Below, in pieces: positions 21,901 through 29,818 of a DNA stretch of 64,000 nt. The stretch spans positions 3,162,001-3,226,000 of the forward strand of contig OX637363.1 of NCBI GenBank assembly GCA_951799405.1, read 5' to 3'. The notes under the pieces are model-generated. The model ran no database searches, was not told the origin of the DNA, and was given only the letters and a program-made list of their open reading frames with translations. Made by a program: the position numbers and the translations under genes. The stretch comes from Agapetus fuscipes (lineage: Eukaryota; Arthropoda; Insecta; Trichoptera; Glossosomatidae). The stretch's first letter is position 1. Every line of letters begins with the position of its first letter.

Positions 21901-22872
21901 AATAATTATTCAAATATAATACACAAAAATATACATGAAGCCTGTACAGACCAGTCCGTAGCTCAGTGGTAACACTGTGGACTCTGAATGGGAAGGTTGT
22001 GGGTTCGATTCCCGGCGGAGCACAAAAAATATACTATTTATATTTTCAAATTTGCTCTTCGCCGGGTGGAAAAATTCATAAAACCTTTACCAATGACCAA
22101 TCACCAAAGGTCCATCCAGCCTTACAGCAACTGGGTCTTGCTTGAGAATTGGCGCTTTGCAGCGACGACGATCAAGCTCGTAAAAAGGTTGATAGCTCAA
22201 TTGGTAGAATGCTTGCATTCCATGCCGAAAGCAAGGATTCGATCTCAAAGGTTTACTCAGCCTTCACAAGAAATGAGAACCAGCCCCCCCGGGAGCTGGG
22301 AAACCCCCACTTCAACTGAAAGTGGTTGGTGTGAGGCCGGCCCCCTTACCTGTAAAAATAAATAGGTCCTGAAGCGCCACATGCGACTCCTTCGGGGATA
22401 ACGCAGGCAAGAAGTTACACTATATGTGTAGCTTAGTTGCGTTGCGAAGTCTGTGCATAACAAGAATATTTTTGTTTCAATACCTTTTTCAAAAATAAAG
22501 ATGATGGAAAAATAATACTGTGAACGGTTAAAGATTTCCTCGAACAATAAACTTGAATGAACGTATGAATATAGTTCTTTGCAGATTAGCTAATAGATTA
22601 TTTGGGATTTTTTGATCAGTATAAAATGTAAATTTCAATCTCGCTTTGAAAGAAATAAATCTTTTAAATGTATAATAAACGAAAATTGCTCACCTTTCGC
22701 AAAATGGTCTCCCGCGTTCAGCAATGTACCGCACCCCATGAAGGGTTGAATTATCGAAGAATTCTCTGGTCTGATGTCTCCATGTCGTTCCAAGAAGTTC
22801 ATATTTATTTGCTTCTTCTTCTTGGCCAAGTTTGTTCTTCATAAAGTCAATCTTTTTGCTTTTAGCAAACAT
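3470..22872 (-). CDS. Pickpocket-like DEG/ENaC sodium channel
   Basis: An amiloride-sensitive-type cation channel subunit of the plasma membrane. Coding exons (minus strand, 5' to 3') are 22872-22694, 21470-21373, 20755-20653, 17962-17800, 11142-10997, 10384-10282, 9793-9657, 8474-8335, 7702-7564, 4940-4825 and 3843-3470. All introns are GT-AG and the phases close to 1698 nt (565 residues), a normal family length. Visible features: the N-terminal STLHGVRYI (His-Gly gating motif, residues 42-50), TM1 near 61-82, FPAVTIC (105-111), the cysteine-rich extracellular domain (for example CCEMF, FCGCVPPFYP, CSCELGCSNTVYEVEKL), YKREVLFGWVDLL leading into TM2, and the filter-region motif GLFLGFSLLSGVEI. 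The C-terminus is cytoplasmic and proline-rich. The start is the first ATG of the HG-motif exon; an upstream non-coding exon is possible. Introns are swollen by transposons. Which pickpocket subfamily this is cannot be said. Confidence 0.93.
3918..4385 (+). repeat. LINE-B 3'-end copy split by SINE1
   Basis: The copy begins at 'atgttccttgacttatagg' (3921) and is interrupted after 'ttggt'. It resumes at 'ggtatgcggctgaccaccc' (4238) and stops near 4375 before its tail. It lies in the last pickpocket intron. Confidence 0.8.
3953..4237 (+). repeat. SINE1, L2-tailed variant
   Basis: tRNA-derived SINE with an A-box-like region (TAGTTTAGACAC), a B-box-like GGTTGGAATCCC, the family body ('gctcttcgctgggtga', 'ccagccttacagcaactgg') and a 3' tail of 'gagggcttttaaggtgtga' followed by ATT repeats. 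The tail resembles the 3' end of the L2/CR1-like LINE at 46.5-47.1 kb. Confidence 0.8.
4576..4803. mobile_element. hAT-type MITE with 8-bp target duplication
   Basis: Terminal inverted repeats start CAGTGGC and AAAGGGTGCCATAC and extend about 60 bp on each side. The element is flanked by a perfect 8-bp direct repeat GTAAGCGT (4568-4575 and 4804-4811), the target length of the hAT superfamily. It sits only 21 bp from pickpocket exon 10, on the donor side. A related copy is at 34303-34500. Confidence 0.85.
5067..5527 (+). repeat. Composite SINE1-SINE2 element
   Basis: A SINE1 (5067-5280, B box GGTTCGAATCCC) runs directly into a SINE2 head at 5281 ('aggttgatagctcaat') and body, ending near the poly-T region at 5527. 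The same junction occurs at 22187, so this is a dimeric SINE rather than a chance insertion. Confidence 0.8.
5660..5790. repeat. Short foldback element
   Basis: Imperfect palindrome: 'atgccactgc' and 'agtctttgtaacac' on the left, 'gtgttacaaagact' and 'gcagtggcat' on the right. The centre is near 5725. MITE-like and non-coding. From about 5790 to 6640 I see only AT-rich sequence with no recognised feature. Confidence 0.6.
6643..7101 (-). repeat. SINE2 copy split by a LINE-B 3' fragment
   Basis: The minus-strand SINE2 head (complement of CCGGTCGATAGCTCAGTTGG) lies near 7080-7100, with B box GGGCTCGAATCC near 7040. The body is broken at about 6712-6878 by a plus-strand LINE-B tail variant ending in ATAGATT repeats; 'ggggc' is repeated at the junctions. 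Confidence 0.75.
7757..7968 (-). mobile_element. LINE-A 3' fragment
   Basis: Minus-strand copy of the last codons and 3' end of LINE-A: the tail complement 'ttactgttactgtatcctg', then the complement of the GTGHP C-terminus. It matches the 11.39-11.58 kb segment and is truncated at its 5' side. Confidence 0.75.
8022..8112 (-). repeat. SINE1-type head fragment
   Basis: Minus-strand tRNA-like head with CCGGTCCGTAGTCTAGTAGT at the 8112 end and a B-box-like GTTTGATTCCC near 8050. The body is missing. Confidence 0.5.
8533..8975 (+). mobile_element. LINE-B 3' end with coding remnant
   Basis: The last codons of the LINE-B ORF (residues like TLDEMKEVCKDRKK) are followed by a stop near 8618, an AT-rich 3' UTR and then the common 3' repeat from about 8722 to the GATTTA tail. 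It shows that the common repeat is part of a LINE. Confidence 0.8.
9060..9225 (+). pseudogene. L2/CR1-like LINE C-terminal fragment
   Basis: Conceptual translation reads FPERVVYRVCLMVYKAVN followed by APPYL, closely matching the ORF at 46561-46965, then a stop. It is truncated on both sides. Confidence 0.65.
9226..9575 (-). mobile_element. LINE-B 3' end with coding remnant
   Basis: A minus-strand 3' repeat (about 9232-9378), then 3' UTR, then the complement of the LINE-B C-terminal codons (9480-9575). Same architecture as 8533-8975 and 18095-19010. Confidence 0.75.
9957..10055. repeat. MITE fragment related to 56.2 and 44.3 kb
   Basis: 'attcttagacattttggtcg' and 'gctggaagtctcatcacc' match modules of the elements at 56197-56439 and 44300-44476. 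Only one side is present. Confidence 0.5.
10056..10190 (+). repeat. SINE3 fragment
   Basis: The body of SINE3 ('ggttcaacagatgtcattgg' to 'cattcctcttcac') in the orientation opposite to 1-480. Confidence 0.5.
10448..10945 (-). repeat. LINE-B 3'-end copy split by a MITE
   Basis: A minus-strand copy broken after 'caaatgaaca' (10582) and resumed at 'ataagccctacaac' (10832). Uninterrupted copies read straight through this point, which defines the insertion site. Confidence 0.8.
10580..10832. mobile_element. MITE with ~35-bp terminal inverted repeats
   Basis: Ends CGCACGCTTAATAATAAAGA and, inverted, TCTTTATTATTAAACGTGCG. About 250 bp, non-coding, inserted in a LINE-B copy. The exact duplicated target bases are unclear. 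Confidence 0.75.
11386..13196 (-). mobile_element. LINE-A, 5'-truncated reverse transcriptase
   Basis: Non-LTR retrotransposon RT. The conceptual protein from 13167 to 11848 shows FRPISLLSIAGKV, AFVDLEKAFDSVD, GVRQGCVMSPWLFN and the catalytic YADD. A second open stretch, 11739-11413, carries the C-terminal region (MRWFGHLERM, GRGRPRKEW). The two are separated by stops or frameshifts near 11740-11850. An (AT)n tract inserts repeated Ile-Tyr residues before the fingers region. The 3' end (low coordinates) is a CAGTAA-type repeat at 11386-11400. The 5' end is truncated near 13196; the endonuclease is missing. A short CTAT-like target duplication is seen at the edges. It is probably RTE- or jockey-like; the clade is not certain. 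Confidence 0.85.
12853..12915. repeat. (AT)n microsatellite inside LINE-A
   Basis: About 60 bp of alternating AT, read as Ile-Tyr repeats in the LINE frame without breaking it. Confidence 0.95.
13443..17143 (-). mobile_element. LINE-C, nearly complete non-LTR retrotransposon
   Basis: An ORF2 from about 16836 to 14371 encodes an AP-type endonuclease (HLNIRSLRKNFDQL, the GDMNIDT motif, SDHYVTALCVPF) and a reverse transcriptase (YRPISILTCINKIFETYL, FVDYAKAFDTLDH, QFADDTAIVS). One frameshift near 14450 separates it from the C-terminal 13952-14470 stretch. Upstream on the minus strand, 17143-16961 is the C-terminus of a truncated ORF1 (YIVWIKNGKILVKRN). The 3' UTR contains an inserted LINE-B tail and ends in a poly(A), seen as T at 13443-13463. 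The layout suggests the CR1/jockey group. It lies in a pickpocket intron in the same orientation as the gene. Confidence 0.88.
13680..13941 (+). repeat. LINE-B 3'-end copy in the LINE-C 3' UTR
   Basis: A full ~250-bp plus-strand copy ending in (GATTA)n at 13920-13938. It lies antisense in the 3' UTR of LINE-C, the innermost level of the nest. Confidence 0.85.
17205..17480 (-). pseudogene. Degenerate LINE C-terminal remnant
   Basis: Minus-strand translation gives the family signature 'WLGHI' and 'GIPKLKWLDK' with several stops. Heavily decayed. The stretch 17480-17800 shows nothing else. Confidence 0.45.
18095..19010 (+). mobile_element. LINE-B, 5'-truncated copy with its 3' end
   Basis: The open stretch 18162-18635 encodes the C-terminal part of a non-LTR retrotransposon polyprotein (VPTLMYGSKAWTVSESE, RWFGHLERMNEE, GRGRPRKVWMDQ, VCKDRKKWRLIC). 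A stop near 18151 breaks the frame upstream. After the TAA come about 130 bp of 3' UTR and then the common 3' repeat (about 18765-19000). The same UTR-plus-repeat unit recurs at 48005-48395. Confidence 0.85.
19046..19387 (-). repeat. SINE1, L2-tailed variant
   Basis: Minus-strand copy: ATT repeats complement at 19075, tail complement 'cacacctcaagagccctc', family body, and tRNA-like head near 19320-19385. Same variant as 3953-4237. Confidence 0.8.
19625..19800 (+). repeat. LINE-B tail variant
   Basis: Runs from 'aaaagttgtggggcttatg' to the ATAGATT tail. It is the same subfamily as the insert at 6712-6878 and the copy at 48230-48395. The 19800-20330 interval is pyrimidine- and AT-rich with no gene seen. 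Confidence 0.75.
20335..20645 (-). repeat. Possible hammerhead-bearing element remnant
   Basis: The minus strand at about 20367-20406 reads CTGATAA, a perfect stem GCCCAT/ATGGGC, then GAAAC, which is hammerhead-like but with one core base changed (G to A). A second CTGATGA with GAAA occurs near 20612-20632. No pairing stem I is found, so this is weak. It lies beside pickpocket exon 3. Confidence 0.35.
20838..21115 (+). repeat. LINE-B 3'-end copy, diverged
   Basis: Plus-strand copy starting 'ttataggttggtatgaggc', with about 70 extra bases near 20965-21040. Confidence 0.65.
21120..21275 (-). repeat. LINE-B 3'-end copy, partial
   Basis: A minus-strand tail half that abuts the preceding plus-strand copy tail to tail, just before pickpocket exon 2. 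Confidence 0.75.
21600..21800 (-). repeat. Hammerhead-like element, mutated core
   Basis: Minus strand 21788-21745: CTGCTC, the core CTGAAGA, stem II GCCTT/AAGGC, then AAA where GAA is expected. The self-complementary AATATT, then T, then GAGCAG follow, and GAGCAG pairs perfectly with CTGCTC. Further on, near 21650, is GAA-AGTACT-C-GAGG, the 3' half of the same design. The G-to-A change in the core should abolish cleavage. Confidence 0.55.
21950..22450 (+). repeat. Composite SINE1-SINE2 element
   Basis: A SINE1 (tRNA-like head with B box GGTTCGATTCCC near 22003) passes into a SINE2 head at about 22187 ('aggttgatagctcaattgg'), ending at 'tagcttagttgcgtt'. Same arrangement as 5067-5527. It lies in pickpocket intron 1. 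Confidence 0.8.
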
Positions 22873-22999
22873 TTTACTAAATCTTTCAAACGTATTAAAT
22901 AATTAATGAAGTACTTCCGTAGTTTTGATTTAAGAGCTGAATTTAGAAACGAGGTACCTAAACAAGAGAAACCTTTATTTATTTTATGTGTAATGTATT

Positions 23000-23277
23000 T
23001 TATATGTAATTTGTCATGTATGTTCCTTGCCTTATAGGTTGTTATGCGGCTGACCACCCTTACTGTAAAAAATTGGTTCACTTTGCCAATGTCACCCCTG
23101 TTTCAGGGAAGGACGGCAAGAGTTGCAAGGCTTATGTTCATTTGAGATTGGGTTTTTATATTGTAGGTCCACATGCGGCATGCGTTAGTGCGAAATTATA
23201 CATATCTGCTTGTGGGAATGCATTTAATATAAATCTTAAATGATATAATATCTTTGCAGCTTAGATTAGATTAGATT
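23000..23277 (+). repeat. LINE-B 3'-end copy
   Basis: Complete copy from 'gtatgttccttgccttatag' to (GATTA)n, just upstream of the pickpocket start codon. The 23280-23840 interval is AT-rich without a recognised feature. Confidence 0.85.
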
Positions 23278-23842
23278 AGAAGAATTTTTTTAAAAAAAGC
23301 AACTAAATTTGTACTTTTGCAAATAAAAACACTTTTTACATTTTTTTTCTTCGAAAGAAAGTACCTATGCGTACATCAATATTATTTTATCTGAGAATTT
23401 AAGTAATTGAAATCTTTGCATGATTCATATAAAGTAAATGATTATCTCAACAAGTCACTGAATAATAAAATAAAAAAACGTACTACTCAACCTGTTGAAA
23501 CAAAAAAACGTTCTAAAAGTGCCTAAGTCCTCCAGCAGCTCTTTTAACCAGAAAAAGTGTGAAAACGGGAAACAAATGTACCTTCAAACACTGAACACAA
23601 AATTAATTATTTATTCGTGACATTTAAACTTTCATTATTGCCCAAATATTTGTTTTCGTTATGAACTACATTCTAGAAAATTATTTTTTATGTTTTACAT
23701 TGTGAACTTGCAATTACTTAGGCATTATCAAAGCCTTTTGAATGCTTTGTCATGATTTTTCTTTTCAAAAATATTCAATTATTATGGTATTATAAATCAG
23801 ACATTCTCAAACTTTTTTCCGTGCGATCACAACGCAAAAAAA

Positions 23843-24424
23843 AAAAAACGCAACTAAGCTACACATATAGTGTAACTTCTTGCCGCGTTATCCCCGAAGG
23901 GGTCGCATGTGGCGAGTTGAACCTATTTATTTTTACAGGTAATGGGGCCTTACTCCCTAGGGGGCTGGTACTAATCTAATCTAATCTAAGCTGCAAAGAT
24001 ATATATCATTTAAGATTTATATTAAATGCATTCCCACAGGCAGATATGTATAATTTCGCGCTAACACATGCCGCATGTGGACCTACAATATAAAAACCCA
24101 ATCTCAAATGAACATAAGCCTTGCAACTCTTGCCGTCCTTCCCTGAAACAGGGGTGACATTGGCAAAGTGAACCAATTTTTTTTACGGTATGGGTGGTCA
24201 GCCGCATAACAACCTATAAGTCAAGGAACATACATGACAAATTACATTTTTAAAATCATTACTCATTTCTTGTAAAGGCTGAGTAAACCTTGCCGGTATT
24301 TTTATCATGTGGTTTGAAATAAACACCGAAATAGGAAATCATTTCTGACACCCTCCTCGGTGGGATTCGAACCCGAGCTCACGGGGTAGAATGCGAGCAC
24401 TCTACCAACTGAGCTATCGACCGG
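23843..24424 (-). repeat. SINE2 copy split by a LINE-B 3' end
   Basis: SINE2 sequence at 23843-23970 and 24262-24424, with a minus-strand LINE-B 3' copy (about 23972-24260) between. The head with B box GGGTTCGAATCCC is near 24360-24424. Confidence 0.8.
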
Positions 24425-24440
24425 ACAACATAAGTTTTTA

Positions 24441-24640
24441 AGGGCCTGTTGCAACAAACTCCAATTAGACAGAAATCAAAATTAAGTGTGATTTCTCTCA
24501 GCAAATCAAAAATTTGGTTGCATATACGTAAATCAGCTGATGTGCATCATCTTTCCTCCTCAAATTCAATCATATTATTACCCACTTCCGAGAAATAGTT
24601 AACCGAGGTCCTTAGGAGAATTGAGCAATCAAATTAGATG
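24441..24640. repeat. Partial copy of the 45.35-kb MITE family
   Basis: 'agggcctgttgcaacaaact' and following sequence match, in reverse, the element at 45353-45862. The other end is not clear. From 24640 to 25500 I see AT-rich sequence with no supported gene. Confidence 0.5.
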
Positions 24641-25527
24641 TTTTGACGTTAAAGTTAAAAATCTAAAAAGTTTTTAACAAAACCGTGATCGTAACACAAA
24701 AAAAATAATGATAAGCATGTCCATATATTTTTTGATCAGAGCAGATTTTTTATTTACTGCATATTTATTTTGTATTTTTAGCAGATAGACATGATTATTT
24801 GTAGATTACTAACAATTACTATAAAAGGACCCAAGGAGACAAAAGGTATTTTCTGGAATTTGAAATTTCAGACTTAAAAAAAACTCAAAATTTGCTAGTG
24901 TCAATAAATTAAGACACTTGGAAGAATATATTTGAAAGAAAATCAATTTACGAGATGATTTAAATTACTAACAAAAAAAAAATTTGAATATCAGTTTTAA
25001 ATCGACATTTACGGTACGTACCTATAACATGCAACAGTATTGATAGAATTTAGCTGATCCAGATTTGAGATAACAAACATGAAAGGGCTAATAACCGTGA
25101 CATTGGGTATATCTAATGGCACGCTTAATGCTTTAATCGATAGGTATGATTTGAATCATATTTTTTACTTGAATAGGAAAGGGCACATAGTAGGAGGGAT
25201 GGAGAATATAAGAGTTTGTAAAAATAGGTATTTTATATATATCTACTTAATCTATATATATCGACTGCTCCAAGGAAAAAGGAAGTAACTCCGAAATTTA
25301 GGTTTTTGACTTATTTCCATTTCTGAAGGTAACAAATCATTATCTTCATTCCAAGATGACAGCCGTGTCTCTATCTCTTTTAAATTCGTTAATAAGTTAA
25401 TGTAAAAAATGGTTTATGCATTGTACTCCATGGAATAAATAACATTCAATTGGCTTTCCTGCAAAACTATATTTTTTGACTTAGTGCTGTCTTCCTTGGA
25501 GCAGTCCATATATAAAATCAAACGGAT

Positions 25528-25604
25528 GTATGTATGATGATGATGATGATGTCTCCATCCTTCCGGGCTTGTAGACCATGTTCAATAATTTTAGGCTGCT
25601 TTAT

Positions 25605-25635
<31 letters not shown>

Positions 25636-25868
25636 CCTTTTTGTAAGGCTGCTACGTTTCGTCAGTGACTTACGACTGACTTCTTCAGGGCTTGTACTTC
25701 GACCGTCGAAGAACAAGCCCTGAAGAAGTCGTACGTCACTGACGAAACGTAGCAGCCTTACAAAAAAGGAAAAAAAAAAAAAAAAAAAAAAAAAGAATAA
25801 AGCAGCCTAAAATTATTGAACATGGTCTACAAGCCCGGAAGGATGGAGACATCATCATCATCATCTGA
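25528..25868. repeat. Near-perfect ~340-bp palindrome (foldback)
   Basis: The arms of about 160 bp are almost identical in reverse complement. From the outside in they contain GAT/ATC triplet repeats, 'cttccgggcttgtagacc', a long homopolymer (T left, A right), 'gctgctacgtttcgtcagtg' and a small TTCGACCGTCGAA centre. The inner arm resembles a hammerhead 3' half (GACGAA-ACGT-A). It is non-coding, and the transcript would form a long hairpin. Confidence 0.85.
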
Positions 25869-25946
25869 AGCCGGCCATGAAAGCCTAAAAACACTTAGGA
25901 TGTATGTATGTTTGCCCTTATAATCTCCTTGCGATTGAACTAACTA

Positions 25947-26262
25947 CCGGTCTGTAGCTCAGTGGTAACACTGCGGAATCTGAATGGGAAGGTTGTGAGT
26001 TCGAATCCCCGCGGACCACAATTAATATACCATTTATATTTTCAAATTTGCTCTTCGCTGGGTTGAAAAGTTCATAAACCTTTACCAATGGCCGGTCAAC
26101 AAAGGTCCATCCAGCCTTACAGCAACTGGGTCTTGCTTGAGTATTGGCGCTTTGTAGCGACGACCAAGCTCGTACACCTCTGTGGCACTACAACAAGTGT
26201 CATAGACCCCTTGAGTCTCTATAATCTAGAGAGTCTCCCGCGCAGGATTTCTTATTTATTTA
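25947..26262 (+). repeat. SINE1, B-tailed variant
   Basis: tRNA-like head (GTAGCTCAGTGGTAACAC, B box GAGTTCGAATCCCC), family body, and the alternative tail 'gtgtcatagacc' to 'cgcaggatttctta'. A SINE2 head fragment (minus) follows at about 26700-26765. Confidence 0.8.
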
Positions 26263-26889
26263 TTTTTTAAATGAGAAAAAAAAACATTTACTTCTGTATA
26301 TTTATTTTATTTTATTAAAAAAAAAAAACGAAATTGCCGCCTTTGTTGCATACGACTCATTCAAATTTTGTTCTGATTACGTTCAGTCACATTTTTTTAT
26401 TAAAAAATAAAGCGACGTTAAATAAGTTTATTTAATATTTTTTATTTAATTTGATTTATTATTTACACTTTTAATTTTATATCACTTTTCAAAATTTCAA
26501 AAGACGTATTGAAAAAAAAATTGCATTCGCACGCGAACTATAAATTTACGAAATTGAGCGCCGAAAACACTTCTCACTCGCTTGGCGTACCGGCACAGAC
26601 TGCCAAAAACGCGATCGAGATTTATTTAAGTACTGTATCTTGCTAAGCAACTTTCTCTGACTGTGATTGGTTGGGGGTGTGGCTTCGAGTGCGCGGTTGA
26701 CACCTCGGTGGGATTCAGACACGAGCTCCAATGCATGGAATGCAAGCACTCTACTAACTGCAAGAATCAATCAATATGAAGATAAATTAATAAAATCAAG
26801 AGCCCTCTACATCCTTGATCGTCACTAGTCGGGCATATTTCTCAATCAAGACCCTTTTGCTAAAAGGCTGGTCTTTTAAAAAGTACAGC

Positions 26890-27128
26890 CAGGCCCGGAT
26901 TAAGATCACTGGGGGCCCTGGTGCGGGGAAAGTCATGAGGGACCCAACTTCCTTCTCCCCTAATCCCACCCAATCATCCTCGCCTACCATAAAAATGAGT
27001 ATAAAAAACGAGAGTAAGAAAATAGTTATAAGTTGAAGTATATTTTTCAAAAACATCTTGGGGTTCCCTTGGACGCGAGGGCCATGGTTCGGCTGCACCG
27101 CTTGAACCGCCTTTGATTCGCGCCTGAG
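26890..27128. mobile_element. hAT-type MITE (CAGGCCCGG ends)
   Basis: The left end is CAGGCCCGGATTAAG and the right end GCGCCTG. Flanking 8-mers AGTACAGC and AGTACACA match at 6 of 8 positions, fitting an old hAT duplication. Related copies are at 31068-31524 and 49030-49710. Confidence 0.7.
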
Positions 27129-27759
27129 TACACATTCAGAACTTGTTAGCATGAACGTAAGTTTCGAGCAGGCTCGATTGTATCGAGGTAGCAGAATTAG
27201 AAAAGAGAGTCCTCCAAATATTCGCAAAAGCAGAGACATCTATTAAAAATATTTTCGAACTAAAACAACCTAATGAAGATTTCTAAAAGCGACACCCGGT
27301 GTACAGCTTTCCAACTAAAGTAACCTCACGGGTATCAGGCGCACAGACACATGAAGAGGTAAATAACCAAATCCACACAGGCGCCTTGCTGCGCGTGCGC
27401 GCCATTAACCAATCAGATTGTTTCAACCAGCTATCGCGCAGTGTCGTCGAAATACAAACTCATTCATCAGGAGCGGTTGAAGAGGTATAAATCCACACCA
27501 GTATAGTCATGCGCGTGCGCGCACAATGAGCCATTAGGTTGTATTGGAGCGATGTTGCACAGCGTTGTAAACATACAACCTCATTATTGCCAATAAATCT
27601 ATTGAAGTGGGGGCAGCTATATATTGCTTAATAGTATCGTAACCTCATGGATTTTGGAAGCATTCTTAGTTGAATAGATAGTAACCTAAAATTAAGAAAT
27701 GCTTATGTTGGCTTAAATCGGGTTCTAGAATGTTCAAACGATTAAATAGCCAGGCATAC

Positions 27760-29005
27760 TCTGATACTCATCTATGAACGCCTAAAACATAAGAAGCTTG
27801 TGGCATACAGATTGGAGAGAGATAAGTCCTTTATGCTGATGACGCAGTATTAATTGCTGATTCAGCAGCGGAACTTCAGGCAATGCTTTCTTGTTTGAAC
27901 CATGCTCTGTGTGTGAACAAGTTGAAAATTAATGCACGTAAGACGAAGGTACTGACTTTATACAGAGAAAATGAATCTGAAGAATACACGTTCATGCTAA
28001 ATCGTACGAAAGTCGACATTGTGGATGAATTTAGATACTTGGAAAGTGTTTGAAAAGAATGGGAAGATGTCAAGGGAACATGAGAATAGGGTGTGTAAGG
28101 GAAAGCAAAGTGGCTGGAGCAATAGGAAGAATAGCAAAAAACAAGCGATTGACGATGGATCCGAGAATGGCGGTACACAATGGCATATTGTTACTGACTT
28201 TGATGTATGGAATAAAGCATGGACAGTGAATGATAGTGAAGTATGTAAAGTATGTATGGTGAAAATGAAGCATTTGAAAAGCATGACAGGAAGAACTCTG
28301 AAGGATAGAGTTAGTAATGAATGGGTTTAAAAAGAATGTAATCTGAAAGAAGATGTGAAAGTTAAGGTACAAAAGAAGGTGATGAGATGGTTTGGGCATC
28401 TGGAAAGAATGAATGATGATAGACTGACGAAGTATATTGATACGCCACACTTCATTTGTGCAGGCCCTGAATTTCGCCATCCGTCGAACTCCTTGACAAA
28501 ACTTAACTCTACACCCTGATTGGCCAGCGTTCGGCAAGACATCGGCCGATCCCAATTTATTGTTAAAGTTGTATGTGTTTTATTTTAATAAAAAGAGATG
28601 TAATTAGTTGTCACATTGTTTGTCGGCGTGTTGGCCCGAAGTCTGATTGCGTGTCGGCCCGTTGGGCAGAAAACTTATGATCTGTAACTGAAAAGAGAGA
28701 AAAATAAAAACGAAAGTCAAAATACAACACCAAATCTTCCTCCTTTGAGAAAAAATAGAAGAGGGTATGAATATATACAGAGATAGTGTGAAAGGAAAAA
28801 GAGGTAAGGGACGAAAGAAAAAAGTATGGAGTGATCAGATTGAGGAGATTGTGAAAGAATATACGAAGCAAGCGTAAAAAAAGGAAATGCACGAAAAAGG
28901 TGATGGATGTATGTAAGGATAGGAAGAAATGGAGGCAGCTCTGCAGAGGCTCTGGCCACCCCTATCGGAATGGTGACAGAGTTACAGTTACAGCTTGTAA
29001 GGCAT
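27760..29005 (+). pseudogene. LINE-A-like remnant
   Basis: The plus-strand translation shows YADDAVLIADSAAELQAM, then a C-terminal region with RWFGHLERMND, and the 3' end 'ctctggccacccctatcgg' followed by CAGTTA repeats. Multiple frameshifts and an unrelated stretch (about 28434-28720) interrupt it. Confidence 0.7.
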
Positions 29006-29504
29006 AACAACTATAAATCATTCACAAATGTTAATGCTCGATTGTATCGGGTTAGCAAAATTAGAAAAGAGAGTCCTCCAAATATTCGCAAAAGCAGAGA
29101 CATCTATTAAAAATATTTCCGAACTAAAACAACCTAATGAAGATTTCTAAAAGCGACACCCGGTGTACAGCTTTCAAACTAAAGGAACCTCACGGGGATC
29201 AGGCGCGCAGACACATGAAGAGGTAAATAACCAAATCCACACAGGCACATTGCTGCGCGTGCGCGCCATTAACCAATCAGATTGTTTCAGTTGGCTGTTG
29301 CGCAGTGTCGTCGAAATACAAGCTCATTCATCAAGAGCGGGTGAAGAGGTAGAAATCCACACAAGTCTAGTCATGCGCGTGCGCACAATGAGCCAATCAG
29401 GTTGTATTGGATCGATATTGCACAGCGTTGTAAACATACAACCTCATTCATAAGGAGTAGACATGCAGATGAAACGATTTTTATTCCAAATTGGGGTAAA
29501 TTAC

Positions 29505-29818
29505 ATACGCAACGCAACTAAGCTACACTAGTAGTGTAACTTCTTGCCGCGTTATCCCCGAAGGGGTCGCATGTGGCGAGTTGAACCTATTTATTTTTAC
29601 AGGTAAGGGGGCCGGCCTTACGCCAACCACTTCAGTTGAAATGGAGGTTTCCCAGCTCCCGAGAGTGCTGGTACTCATTTCTTGTGAAGGCTGAGTAAAC
29701 CTTGCCGGTATTTTATTTTGGGGTTTGAAATAAACACCGAAACGGGAAATCATTTCTGACACCCTCGGTGGGATTCGAACCCGAGCTTTCGGCATGGAAT
29801 GCAAGCATCTCAAATATT
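29505..29818 (-). repeat. SINE2 copy
   Basis: A minus-strand copy from the complement of 'tagcttagttgcg' to the head, with B box GGGTTCGAATCCC near 29767-29779. Inserted in tandem unit 2. Confidence 0.85.

Noticed and set aside
25709..25750. Functional hammerhead inside the 25.5-kb palindrome
   Set aside because: CTGAAGA, a good stem II and GAAACGTA are present, but an extra A breaks the core and no pairing stem I is found, so I did not call a ribozyme.
26796..27239. 147-codon minus-strand open frame
   Set aside because: It covers the hAT-type MITE at 26890-27128 and its flanks; no known domain, and related MITE copies do not keep the frame.
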